A stretch of 64,000 bases of DNA. It comes from Ephemerocybe angulata (taxonomy: Eukaryota > Basidiomycota > Agaricomycetes > Agaricales > Psathyrellaceae). This document shows, piece by piece, positions 20,744 through 31,722 of the stretch. Position 1 is the first letter of the stretch. Every line of letters begins with the position of its first letter. The position numbers were made by a program, and so were the translations under genes. The stretch lies in contig JAACJK010000057.1 in assembly GCA_013368325.1 (NCBI GenBank), forward strand, positions 558,001 through 622,000. Direction: 5' to 3'. The notes under the pieces were generated by a model. The model searched no databases, had not been told where the DNA came from, and saw only the letters and a list, made by a program, of their open reading frames with translations.

Positions 20744-22130
20744 GAGAGCCGCGAGTCGTTCCGTCGACTGCCAGCGCACATAGGAGGTGGAAACATGATT
20801 TTTGAAGGTCCGGAAAATGGGCCTGGGTGTCCAGGTGGTCGACGTGCGAGGCTGAGAGCGTCAACGCCAAACGGTCCTAGAGTACAATTAGTGATCAAGG
20901 ACATACGTATGTCAGGGGGCGTACCGAGTCACTTGATGCGAATTTCGGTGATTTGGAGGTCCGGGAAACGGGTCGGGGGAGTTGAACGGCCTAGAGCAGT
21001 GTTAGTGCGGGTCATGTAGGGTTTCGAGTCCCCCGTAACGGGTGTCGAGAGCTGCCAGCTGTCATAGAGACTGTGTTGGGTGAGTGGGTGAGGGCAATGG
21101 AACTGGGCTGGGGATAGCGTAGTGAATTGTTGGGGTTGAAATTCGATTTTTGGCCTTCCGGAAAATGTGGATGTCTGTCAGTTAGCGTGCACAGTGCGAG
21201 AGAATATGAAGCGAGCCACGCACCGTCGAGCTCCCCCCGGGCTTCGCCTCTGGAGCCAGTCTGCAATGATGTGAGTGGGACTCAAGGCGCTGCGAAAGTG
21301 TGAGGAGAACACACGTGTGAGCTGGAATTGATGTTTTTGGAAGTCCGGGAAACGGGTATTGGGGCTTGCAAGAGCCGGTGAGTCGGTGACGAGTGAAAGG
21401 TGTGCGAGGTCGCTCATTTGATATTCGGGCATCCGCAAAACTGAATCGTGCAGAGTTAGACGTGGCAACTACGAGAGGAATGAGGTGTGGCATGCCTTTG
21501 CGCAAGGGAACGGTGCTGGAGACGATGTAGTCGATATCAGCGCTGGCAGGCCCGGGATAGACTGTTCAGTATTGCTTACCTGTACTCTCCAAATTTCATA
21601 TTTCGTCGTCCGGCGAGCGAGGCGAACTATTGAGTTTATGAGTCAGACGCAACGATGTAGAGAATGAGATGACTCACCTACGTGCACGGTGCACACTGCA
21701 GACAGAGTGTTGACCTGCGATGGGGAAGGGACTGACTTGCGACGTGGGACTAGAAGACTTGGCTGAGAGGGATAGGGAAGAAAGAATATGGGGGGAATGG
21801 AAGACGTTGACATTGCATTCCCCCGGGGCTAGTCGGCTCGAAATCGAGATCCGTCGGGAGGCCAAGATCATTTCCAGGCTCGGGACTCGGTGTACGTACA
21901 GAACGTATTGGCCTGGGGGCGTCTTGTGTCCCCTCTCGAGGGTGTAGATGTCTTGTGTGCCAGCTGGAGCAAGGAGTCGGCACAATATACAATATTTTGA
22001 GTGTAACAAGTTGGAATGGAGAACAGAGACCCACCAGTTGAAACTCGGAGATCACCAGCCAAAACTCGGGAGTATTGTAGGACCCGAGGAGGACGTACGT
22101 ATCTGACAGCGGTCCGTGCGCCATCCACCC

Positions 22131-22290
22131 TCTATATAAGCAGGGCATCCTGCCTCCCGTCACGCCAACGAAGGGTCTTCACCCCAAGTTATGCCCGGCT
22201 GTGCTCTGCGTGTTCTTCAACAGAGACATGTATCCACAGTCGGCGCATGGTACCTACGCTCTGAAAAGGCCGAATAGATGTTTTTCTGCG
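22131..22290 (+). promoter_or_regulatory. TATA element and short transcript-like region, unit A
   Basis: CTCTATATAAGCAGGGC at about 22130 is followed by roughly 150 bases almost identical in units B and C, although sequence just left of it is highly diverged. Any transcript would run rightwards, antisense to SEC63 copy B. A short ORF (starting MPGCALRVLQQRHVS) differs in frame between units, so coding is unlikely. Confidence 0.35.
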
Positions 22291-22496
22291 TAAATAAGTT
22301 AGCTCTTTTTTCGCGTTTTAGCCCCGTTTGGGCCTTTTCAACCCATACAAGGCAATCCCGACGAGGCGCATCACAGCGACAAGCCAGAGAGTGGCCACTC
22401 CATCAATGATCTCAATCCACTAGTTTGCCCGGCTTCGGATTTGCTTAAGGTTCCAAGGAATAAATAATATAAAGCCGAGACACATAGAGTAGAGAA

Positions 22497-24778
22497 TCAG
22501 TCGCTGTCGCTATCACTGCTGCTATCACTGTCCTCCTCATCGTCATCCGTACCACTCTCCTCCTCGCTCTCCTCACCCTTCTTCTTCACCTGGCCACCAC
22601 GCATAGCAGCCATCTGCCCCGCCAGACTATCCTCATCCGGCTCCGAGATCTCGTCCTCCGAAGGCTCGTTATCCGCCACCGCATCCTCAATCTTCAGCGT
22701 GATATCCCGATTCGCCTCCTCCGCAACGTACGTATCGCTGACCACAAAGACCTTCCACGTAAACACGCCCGTGCTCGGTGGGCCCTGGAACTGGATCTTA
22801 TACGTCCGGTAGTCCCGCTCGCTCTCGCTGTCCGCATACGGGATGTCCGAGATGCGAATGGGCGGCACGACGACCCGTCCCTGCTTCTCGTCCCCAAGCA
22901 CCAGCCACCACGTCGGCTTGCGCGCCGTGGGCCACCGCGGCGCATGCGCCCACCCCGTCGTCTTGCCCTTCGGCACGTCCTCCGCATCGCCCTTCGTCAG
23001 GAGGAACTCCTCATCCTTCTTCTCATTCGCCGCCGCCACGCGCTTCGTCTCATCCACGCTCAAATCCTTCTTCTCCGTGCTCGTGCCGGGGGGCACAAGA
23101 CGCAGCTTGACGACGAGGAAGATGATGGAGGAGGGTGTGATGATGCGCTCGCCGATGACCTTGAAGACGGCGTCCACGATCTCGACGCGGCCCCACTTCT
23201 GGATCGCCTTCTGCACCTGGCCCGCGCGCGCGTCGCCCTTCTCCTGCAGCGCGGAAAGCACCTCGGTCATCTCCCTCGGGCGGGGCGTGAGCGCGTCGAT
23301 GTCGGCCTTCGAGACGCCCGGGAGCTGTGTGAGGCGCACGCGGGGCGGGGCGTTCAGCGGGAGCGCCTGCGCGAGGTACGAGTTGAGGCGCATGACGCTG
23401 AGGGTGGGGACGAGCCAGTTGCGCGCGGTCGAGACGTTGAGGAGGGCGTTGAGGAGGAGGGGCGTCTGGAGTATCACTTGCCGCTGCTCGGTTTGGAGCG
23501 CGGGGGAGGCGATGGGGAGGCGCGTGAGGTGGGCGTAGATGAGGATGAGCGCACGGCGTCTTGATTCGTGCAGGTCGCCGTTGGCGTCCTTGGCGAGGCG
23601 CTTGACCTCCGCGTACTGCTGCCCGACTTTCTGGGAGATTGTCTTGTCGAGCTCGGCAAGCTCGGAGTCGAGCGCCTGTGCGTTCTTCGGGGCGGGGAGC
23701 TCCCATTCGTAGGCCTTTCCGAGCGCGCTGACGACTTCTTCGGTGGTGGCCTCTTCCGTGATAGACTTGAAGAAGGCGGCAGCGGAACGGGCGTTGATTC
23801 CGTCCTTTGTCTTTTGCCGGTTTCCGAACCACCAGCGCCCCTGGACGAAACATCAGACATGATGGGGGAGGGCGATCAAAAGTGCCACGTACCACGAGGA
23901 GAGGGAGAGCACCGCCGAACAGGAGACCGTATACACCGAGCACCCAGACGTTGTTCTTGCTCTCGACGATCCAGGGAGGGAGGGCAATACCCATGGAGGT
24001 GGTCTGTGGGCCGTCGGGGTTGTTCCATTCGAGCCAGTTCTTCCGGATCGTTTCGTCGGTAAGGCTACGGGCAATGAGCACATATTACGAGAGACGGTCC
24101 AAGGCCACGTACGATTTGTAGGCTTTGGTTATTGACACGAAGCGATCCTGGATAGCCTCAATCGTGAGCTCTGCGGTTTCCTTGACCTTGTCTGGATGGC
24201 TAGCGGGCGTTATCAGTATCGGTCTCGCTTCCTGCCTGAATGGCGACACGTACTACATCCGCGAAAGCTTTTTGAAATGGGACTTGATCTCCTTCTCCGA
24301 TGCACTCTATTACAAGTATGAGCATGAATAATAGATCGAAAGATACGTTGCACATACCGAGGCGATGCCGAGGATCTCGAATGGGTCATAAACTGAGCTC
24401 GTCCCCTTCATCTTGGACGCTCGGTAGACAGCCAGGGCGAAGATAGCCCAGCCCGTAGCCAAAAGGTAAGCCCTTCAGGACATCAGCAGTGGGTCAGAAG
24501 TATATTGAAGGTCACGCACTTCTTCGACAACCTGGGCGCCAACAGCGACCCCTCCAGCTTCTTCGCCCGTGTCCTCTGCTCCACGCAGGCATCGCACTCA
24601 CACCCATGGGTAATTTTGTCTACACCTTGATCAGTATCTTCTGCTATCCTAATAAATTGAACATACCTGGTGCTCCTCCGAACGATGACAAGGTAAAGGG
24701 TACCAGAATCAACGCGAGGAATGTAATGAGGAAATAGGTGGCCATTACGCCACCCTCGTCATATTCGTAGGCGGCCAT
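22497..24778 (-). CDS. SEC63: Sec63, ER translocon J-domain protein, copy B
   Basis: Same seven-exon structure as copy A, giving 659 residues. One Gly codon is missing in exon 2 (KKLEGS for KKLEGGS), an in-frame loss. The J-domain HPD, membrane spans and acidic tail are intact, and the stop is TGA instead of TAG. The gene is a mosaic. From the stop to about 23.0 kb it matches copy A (for example CACGACGACCCG near 22867), and upstream of about 23.05 kb it matches copy C. That pattern is expected of crossing-over inside the gene. No disabling change was found, so it should be functional. It faces the divergent gene P at 24992. Confidence 0.92.
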
Positions 24779-24991
24779 GGTAGCCTGAGGTTTTGAGGAG
24801 AGCTCTAGGCGTAGATAGAGCCTCTAATGGCCTCGAGGACTTCATGATGTAAACAGTTGAGAACCAAGAAACGAATCGCTGGGCGACGTGTTCGCCAGCT
24901 CAGGCGAAAACAGGTCACAACACAAGCTCGGTACTGATCCCGCTATTTGCGGCTGGACCGATCCGTCGTCCCAGCCTTCCCTTCACCCACC

Positions 24992-25410
24992 ATGTTCCGT
25001 GTCCTCGAGTCCGAATCGCCTCCATCAAGGTCGAGGCAGGTAGTGGGGGACTCGAGCGTGACGACGTTATCGTCGCTGTGCTCGCGACGCGTCCCACGCT
25101 TCCTTTGATCAGCCTCTGCCCCTCTTATCTCTCTTCTCACGTCGAGCGAAGGCCGACTTTCGATGCCCGCGATCCCGTCCTTTCGCCCTTCTGCCCTCTA
25201 CGCCCTGTCTCGACCGTGCAATTCCCAGCCCCTCAAATCCTAGCCCTCACGTCGTCCGCTCGCTCGAGTCTCGAGAAAATGGCCTCAAAACGCGAGAATC
25301 GTGCGACAGAGAGGTCAGTCCTTTGTATACCTGGAATATACCACGAGCTCACCTTTTCCAAGGGTCAAGTTCGCGCCTCACGCATACCTAGCGCAGGAAT
25401 GGAAAGATAG
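24992..25410 (+). CDS. Gene P, unrecognised small protein, unit B
   Basis: Exon 1 (24992-25039) reads MFRVLESESPPSRSRQ. Exon 2 (25113-25313, 67 codons) continues in phase with PLPLLSLFSRRAKADFRCP, and the same frame is open in unit A. A short third exon after TTCCAAG ends at TAG 25408-25410, giving about 98 residues. Here unit B has an extra intron-like element (GTTAGT...TTACTCACC...CATAG) not obvious in A. Beyond it, the A-unit frame GRR..R.RA.AT.LIEDRP is still readable, so the true 3' structure may differ from this minimal model. Function unknown. Confidence 0.35.
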
Positions 25411-26921
25411 ACGGTTAGTTCAGCATTTGGTCATCGGCAACGAGTTACTCACCACAGCATAGATGAATTTGGTCGCCGCGCGGCTCGTTGCAGAGCAGAG
25501 GCGACGGGTCTAATCGAAGATCGACCTCACCCCGCCATCACAACCAAAATTCAGCGTGCAGATTACTCACCTGCAATCGCAGCCACGACGACCGTGGTTC
25601 GTACATGCCCGCAAATTTACAGGGAAGCACCTGAGCATAGATGCAGAGGCTCGTTTCGATAGAGGCAAAATACTGACCTTAAGTTGACGGCAAGGCCACA
25701 AGCGAGCGTGAGGTTCGAGACGAGAACAATCGGCAAACGACTTCCACCCATTCAGACACCAATTCGCCGCCACCTCGAGAATCCCAGACCCGAGCTCGCA
25801 CACAACCCCGCACCGACTTCAGGCAGACAAGCACCCGAGTCAAGCTGGGCCCGACATTGCGAACCGACGCGGCCATCGAGCTGGCTCAAATCCGAGGTCA
25901 GTCTTCACCTCGTTCCCACCACAACGGACTACTCACGTTACGCTTAGATTCCAAGGGTCAGAACTACTTCCCAACGCCGCACAACCATCGCCGTCCTCGC
26001 TCCGACTGTGGGCGCGTCAGCCGGCGCCGCAAATCAAGACGACGGCACCTACCGATTACGACGACAACGACGAAACCTCGAGCAGGCGCGCGACGAAGGG
26101 AAAGGCCAGGCGGCCGCAGGTTAATGCGACGACGACGAGAGTCTCCAACACGCTTGACGATCACGACGGCGACGGCAACGATGGGGACAGGACTCACGGC
26201 GATGACGAAAACTCTCGAGAATAGCGCGACGCTCGCGCTCGCGGCTCGACGAAAGGAGGGGCAAACGGGTGGCCGGGTATCTAAATGTGATGACGCAAAG
26301 GTCAGTTTTAATCTCGCGTCGCTAGCGACTCAATACTCACCTCCAGCTCGTCAGAAAGCCATCCCATCCCACCATCCCGTCCTGCACGCCAACGACATCG
26401 CCACACAGAAGTGTTGGCAGTGCCGAATGCGAACCTTCAACGCATACCGAGACCTACAAGCCTCGACGATCAGGAGTGCAATCGAGCAAGCGAGGTTCGT
26501 CGATGCTGGAATCGCAGCTTCACGGCGACCCGAGAGATAGCTGGGGTAAAGGTTAGTTTCATCTTTTGTTCGAGCCCTATCAGTGAAGGACTTACGTTTT
26601 GCAGCAAATCGATAGTCAGCCACGGTTCACCGTTCAGAGGCCATTCGTGACCAGAGGTCTATGTTCGAAGATCAGCACGACGCCGTCGAGTTGGAGTTAG
26701 GCCACCCGCAATACGTCGCCTCTGGCAGCCACGGTTGTAGTCCTGGCAGGCGCTACAAGCGAACGCATTCCCAGCCCGTCTCGAGCGCGAATCAATATGG
26801 CGAGACTCACCGGCAATTGTGAAGGCGCAGGGACTTGGATGCTGCCAGGGAACTGAGGTTAGTCTAGTCTAGATGTGGCTATTTAGTGAGTACAACGGCG
26901 TAGACAAAGTCATTTGTACAC
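25411..26921 (+). other. Intron-rich tract with exon-like modules, unit B
   Basis: The counterpart of 16613-17899. It holds clear intron-like elements, for example GTCAGT...TACTCAC...CTTAG near 25895-25945 and GTTAGT...ACTTACG...TGCAG near 26550-26605. The exon-like blocks encode ANQYGETHRQL and related strings. Single-base indels relative to unit A break the shared frame. Confidence 0.3.
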
Positions 26922-27489
26922 TTACCATTTGAATAACATGTATTTGACCCCATCCTTATGTTGACTGAATTGAATAATCTGCATGGTAGGAAGGTCAGTG
27001 TCATGTTCAATTGAAGAGAGGGATGAGTGTACATACCGCTCGACGAAGTGGGCGCGACGGGGCTCGCAATCGCAAGGTCCATGTGGGATCAGTGCGACCA
27101 GTTCACGGAAGGTGCACTAGAGCGAAGGCGGTCAGCTCACTTAGGAATACTGTAAGTCTAATCTTCTAGAACTCACCTGCACCCATGACACGAGTCGTGT
27201 CACAACGACTCGATGCTTACTGTGAATGGTGGAAGCTGTCAATGATTGTTCTGAGCTCAACAAATTCTCGTCGTCCACACCAGCGGAGTCGACGATTAAG
27301 AACGAGATCCATGCGAATTCGAGACTGAATGAATGAAATAGAGTCAGTTTAGTGGATACTCGGACTGCAGGGAGAATGTACTTAACTCGGTCTCTGAGAT
27401 GAAAACGGCAACACGAGTACTTGCGCTGATAGTGACTCTAATTAGATCGACATTGAACTCAAAACCAAATTCAAACTCACCGAGGTCAT
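26922..27489 (-). CDS. Gene M, unrecognised small protein, unit B
   Basis: Starts at ATG 27489 (MTS), then YSCCRFHLRDRVN, LEFAWISFLIVDSAGVDDEN, CTFRELVALIPHGPCDCEP and a last exon IIQFSQHKDGVKYMLFKW directly followed by TAA at 26922. The introns are well formed: GTGAGT...GCTGACC...CTCTAG, and GTATGT...ACTGACC...ATGCAG before the last exon. Compared with unit A, most changes keep the frame. The middle exon boundary (GTAAGC or the next GTGAGT donor) differs between the two units. No known domain is assigned. Confidence 0.38.
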
Positions 27490-29145
27490 TCACAAAGGTG
27501 ACGACAGAGGTATAAAGATACAGCCTCGATGGCTAATAGCGACGAGCGAGCGATGAAAGCAGCGGAATGAGAGATGTTGTGGGAGAGAGGGGAATGAGGG
27601 AGGTGGATTGATGAGCCAAACCACCCGTCTTCTCCAGCTCTTATACATCTTCGTGCCAAGCCCTTCGGACCGACCTCGCCTCCCATTCGCATGAGCACCC
27701 ACACGTACATTCCACGACAGCGAAGACTTATCGGGATAACGGAACCCAATGGAAACGAGAATACCTCAATTACCGCATCGCGTCCTCCGCCGTCGCACTC
27801 TCCGAGCTTCTCCAAGTGAAATTTTCAACCTAGAGACCCGCGACAGACAGCGGGCGTCCATTTGATGTGTCTGATGCGGCTAAGCGAGTGGGATCCGTGC
27901 AGGGAAGCGCGATGTTTTGAAGCAATGTGTGGTGAACGGGGATGAGGAGGAGGGGAGCGAGATGCATCGAGATTGAAGTCGGCGAGGATTGAATTGCTGG
28001 GGCTGGGCCTTCGCGGGGTGTCATTTGGAAAGGGGTATACCCCTATGTCTGAGCTATGTTCTAAGTATGTCCACCTGAGCATGGGTGTGCGTCGATGGTA
28101 GGGAATGTAGGTAGTTTGTTAGAGTGCGCATTTAAGCGCGCGCCGTGATCACGACGTCTCGAGTCAGATTGGCTGGCCTTCACTCGCTTACCCCTCACGT
28201 AGTCCACATTCTTCTACATATCATCAGTCGCCCGATGCGCCAGGATACCAGGGAATCCAAAACCATGCATAATCGCACCTATTCATTCACGGACCATCCA
28301 TCCATCCCGAGGCTTCAAACCCCCGCCCCGTCTCGCCCTTCATTCAAACTCGGGTCTTCAGCGTTACACCATCACCCAACACATCATACGTTACCCTCAC
28401 ACACTAGTGCATCTCGTTACGATGGAAAGCGACGTCGGAATGCGCTGTTTAGCGCAACGGCCTGTGTGAACACCACTCTGTCAATCTCGCATTGATTCTG
28501 GCCAAGTTCGACTCGGTAGCGACTAGGGGTGTATTTTGTTACGTGCCTGAGAGAGTTAGGGGCCTACCCCTGTGCAACGAGCAGCACCAAGAGGGCATAG
28601 ATAGTCTCCAGAGGCGTTCGAGAATCGAGCGCTAAAATAGGCGCCCGATGCGGCGGGTGTCTGCGCGCTCATTTCACGCGTTTTTTTGGCAACGCCTTGC
28701 CATACTCTTTGGTTCAATGTATAACACGCTACTCTGCAGTGCTGGGGCTACATTTAACTACCCTAAAAGTGTTCAGTTAACTGCCCGAACGCAGCGGCGG
28801 GGTTTCTGTGAATTGGCCGGACCTAACTCCTCACTTCACGGCGACACGTAAATTCCGTGTCTTTCTTGCGGCCGGGTAGCTTATCAGCGAATCTTAGCAA
28901 ATAATAGCCTTCATGCCAAAGGGTCAATTGCCCGCCCATACACTCTCGCCGTAAGTACAACGGCAGCAGGTCGGATGTCGTGAGGCTAAACAAATGCGAA
29001 CTACGCTAAGCTATCTTCCTGATTCCTTCATGACGACAAGTATACGCCACATACTAGGGAGCATTTCGTAGCAACTCGGCATGAGTAGCATGCTCGGAGC
29101 TATGTGCCCATCGGCGGGTGTCCTGACTCGGATTTCACTTGACAT

Positions 29146-29166
29146 GCCGCAAGCGAAGCGTGCGGT
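29146..29166. repeat. GAA-loop hairpin, unit B (second)
   Basis: GCCGCAAGC-GAA-GCGTGCGGT, one mismatch and one wobble. Counterpart of 20131-20151. Confidence 0.5.
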
Positions 29167-29516
29167 GCGACAGCGCTTACCACACAGAGGAGTCTACGCT
29201 AACTACGCGGCCCATGCGCCTAATCCTACACCTATGGAGACCTATATTTTAATCTCCGGGAAATTGGTAGTAATGGGGCGGGCGACGGTGGCTAGACACC
29301 TGGAAACAGAAGATATGCCATATATGAGTCCCGAATCGATGGGAGAGCGCGAGGTATTGTAGACGTACCAAATACACGCGAGGCGCTACCCTGCATAGTC
29401 TAACGAGCCCGCAAAGGCGTCCGGAAAATGGTGTTTCGAAATCTGCGCACCCCTGGCAGGCTACGTGAGATGATGAGAAGTTAGAACCCAAAATGAATTA
29501 AGGACATACCCGAGGC

Positions 29517-29535
29517 CTGAGCGCGAAGCGCTTAG
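29517..29535. repeat. GAA-loop hairpin, unit B
   Basis: CTGAGCGC-GAA-GCGCTTAG, an eight-pair stem with one G-T pair. It corresponds to 20562-20578 in unit A despite poor flanking similarity, and is preceded by ACATACC. Confidence 0.55.
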
Positions 29536-31350
29536 CTTCGCCAACTGCACGCTCGAGTCGGCTCGACACCGTCAATCTCCCGCAGTTGCCATTGCCGGCT
29601 CGCGTGTCCCGTCAACGTCATCCCGTGGGCCTGGGGAAGCTAATTAAAGTTGTATCAGTACACAATAGGATGGCCCGAGCACGAGAGCGAGAATCGGTTG
29701 ACGTACCGTGGATGTGCGTGAATTGATTGTGGAGGTTTCCAGAGCCCCGGAACGCGTTGTTGGCTGTTGTTGGGTGGCGCACGTCGCCCTGATGGAATCG
29801 AAGGTCCGCGAGCGGCGAGCGAGCCTGTTGAGGCATGGGAGTGCGCGTCAGGAAGTTGGGACACTATTTTTGGAGTTCCTGAAAATGGTCTGGGACAACC
29901 TTCGTGAGTTAGTGGCCGGCAGGATCATGATCTTGATCAAGTAACGGACGTACCAGACTTTCAGGCCGAGGGCCATAGCGCTGAACGGCCCTAGAACACG
30001 GTCAATGAGCAAGACTGCGGGGTATGGGTGTTGTGGTGGACGTACCGAGACTGTGGAGGCGAAATTGAGTTATTTGGAGGTCCGGAAAACGGGCGCAGAC
30101 CGTACGGCAGTCCTAAAGTGATGTCAGTGGGTGGAATTCGGAGTCGCTGAGATTGAGACGAGACACGGACCCTGGAGTTTGAATTTACGTGGTCCCTGAC
30201 GCAAGTTGTGTGAGTTGGTGACGTCGACGGGTGTCTGAATGTAACGCACCGAGTTGTTGAGGCCGAAATTCGGATTTTTGGAGGTCCCTGGAAATGAGGA
30301 GTGAGTCCTGGTAATACGGACGTGGAATGATAGACGCACTTTCGAGCCTCTTCAAATACATATCTCGAGCTATTCTGCAGAAGTGTTGAAGTTGTGACGC
30401 GTCGAAGATGCACTTGAAGACATTTCCTACGTGGCCAAAGTTAGTGAGGGGAAGTATAATATTGCAGCGACCGTACCTCTGCTCAGGCTTTCGAGCTGAG
30501 CCTAGCATACTCTTCCGTGGCTCCAACAAGAAATGAATGGCCTGGTGCAACATTGACGACGAAGGGGTTAAAATTTGAATTTGAGCGTCCGGGGAGCGGG
30601 GGGCCGGAGACGACTCACCAGTTTGGTGACGAGCCCATGAACCTCCGAGTCATCGGCGAGAGACCTGGGACATGTAGGGGATAGAGAATGAATCTGAACC
30701 GCGCTGGCACGGTCTGACGACGGAGTGAAAGTGGGTGAGGAAGAAAGAATTTGCGGGAACGAATCAGGCAACCTTCTTTGCTAACCCCGTTGTGGGCTTG
30801 GGTGAATTGATCTCAGCCATTCATCGGGTCCCCAAAATAATTTTCTCTGACTCGGGAATTGGCGTACGTACATGCAGGGTCGACGCCTAATTAACTAGGA
30901 GCAACTAGGGGTTGCAGAGGTGCGTGTTGGAACACTTTGCACTCTGCAGAGTCTAGTATACTGTATGGCATTGAGCTGCATGCAGCAAGATGGGATATGT
31001 CCTATGTCCTAGGTAAGAATAGTCAGTATGGGCTTCGGAGGACGGGAAGCGAAACCGGGGACATCACCATTCCGCAAGCCATTCCGGGGGACAGCGGGAG
31101 TAATTAGGACGAACCGAGGACCACCAAATGCAAGAATTTAGGACTGGAGAAAGTGGCTAGGAGAAACCTAGAGACTTATATTCATCTCAAGGACCAGTTG
31201 GGATGAATATGGCCTCTAGGTATGTGAGAAGGGGAAAGGAGGTAGGGGAGAAAGGCACTTGGCAGTGATGCTTACCGGTACTAACGCCGAAATGCCCATC
31301 TCGCGACCGGGAGGACGTACATGTTTGACAGCAGGTCCGTGCGCCATCCA

Positions 31351-31520
31351 CCCTCTATATAACCAGGGCATTCTGCATCCCGTCACGCCAACGAAGGGTC
31401 TTCACCCCAAGTTATGCCCGGCTGTGCTCTGCGTGTTCTTCAACAGAGACATGTATCACAGTCGGTGCATGGTAGTCACGCTCTGAAAAGGCCGAATAGA
31501 TGTTTTTCTGCGTAAATAAG
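31351..31520 (+). promoter_or_regulatory. TATA element and short transcript-like region, unit B
   Basis: CCCTCTATATAACCAGGGC followed by about 150 bases nearly identical to units A and C, pointing towards the 3' end of SEC63 copy C. Confidence 0.35.
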
Positions 31521-31722
31521 TTAGCTCTTTTTTCGCGTTTTAGCCCCGTTTGGGCATTTTCAACCCATACAAGGCAATCCCGACGAGGCGCATCACAGCG
31601 ACAAGCCAGAGTGGCCACTCCATCAATGATCACTCAATCCACTAGTTCGCCCGGCTTCGGATTTGCTTAAGGTTCCAAGGAATCCATAAATAATATAAAG
31701 CCGATACACAGAGAGTAGAGAA

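Larger units (their letters stand above)
18442..22130. other. Fast-diverging non-coding segment, unit A
   Basis: No gene is supported. From 18442 to about 18.9 kb it is close to unit B and is probably the 5' region of gene M. From about 19.0 to 22.1 kb it aligns to B only in patches. It holds strong hairpins (20089-20108, 20131-20151, 20562-20578, 20725-20743), repeated CCGG[AG]AAA[CT]GGG cores (near 20250, 20450, 20808, 20960, 21158, 21342), minus-strand GTACGT donors, and an AAATAAGCGCCCG motif near 19600. Confidence 0.5.
13430..22496. repeat. Tandem repeat unit A (SEC63 + spacer)
   Basis: First unit of the array. The distance between equivalent SEC63 stop codons of A and B is 8,970 bases. 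It differs from units B and C throughout. SEC63 and the P/M gene region (13.5-18.9 kb) align well, with substitutions and small indels, but about 19.0-22.1 kb aligns only in patches. Confidence 0.9.
27490..31350. other. Fast-diverging non-coding segment, unit B
   Basis: The first 450 bases resemble unit A. From about 28.1 to 31.3 kb the match to A is patchy. It contains GAA-loop hairpins at 29146-29166 and 29517-29535, CCGGAAAA-type cores near 29420 and 30080 and weaker ones near 29262, 29880, 30286 and 30588, the AAATAGGCGCCCG motif near 28635, and minus-strand intron-like elements. A minus ORF at 30185-30553 looks protein-like (GHVGNVFKCIFDASQLQHF) but has no counterpart in unit A. Confidence 0.45.
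22497..31722. repeat. Tandem repeat unit B (SEC63 + spacer)
   Basis: Second unit, exactly 9,226 bases to the equivalent base of unit C. All spacer ORFs match those of unit C at an exact 9,226 offset, so the two spacers are identical or nearly so. The last 500 bases of SEC63 in this unit are instead A-like. Confidence 0.92.

Noticed and set aside
19000..22100. DNA transposon or Helitron as source of the spacer
   Set aside because: No transposase, helicase, terminal inverted repeats or target-site duplication could be found by eye.
22191..22277. Micro-peptide gene after the TATA element (MPGCALRVLQQ...)
   Set aside because: Its frame changes between unit A and units B/C after about 15 codons.
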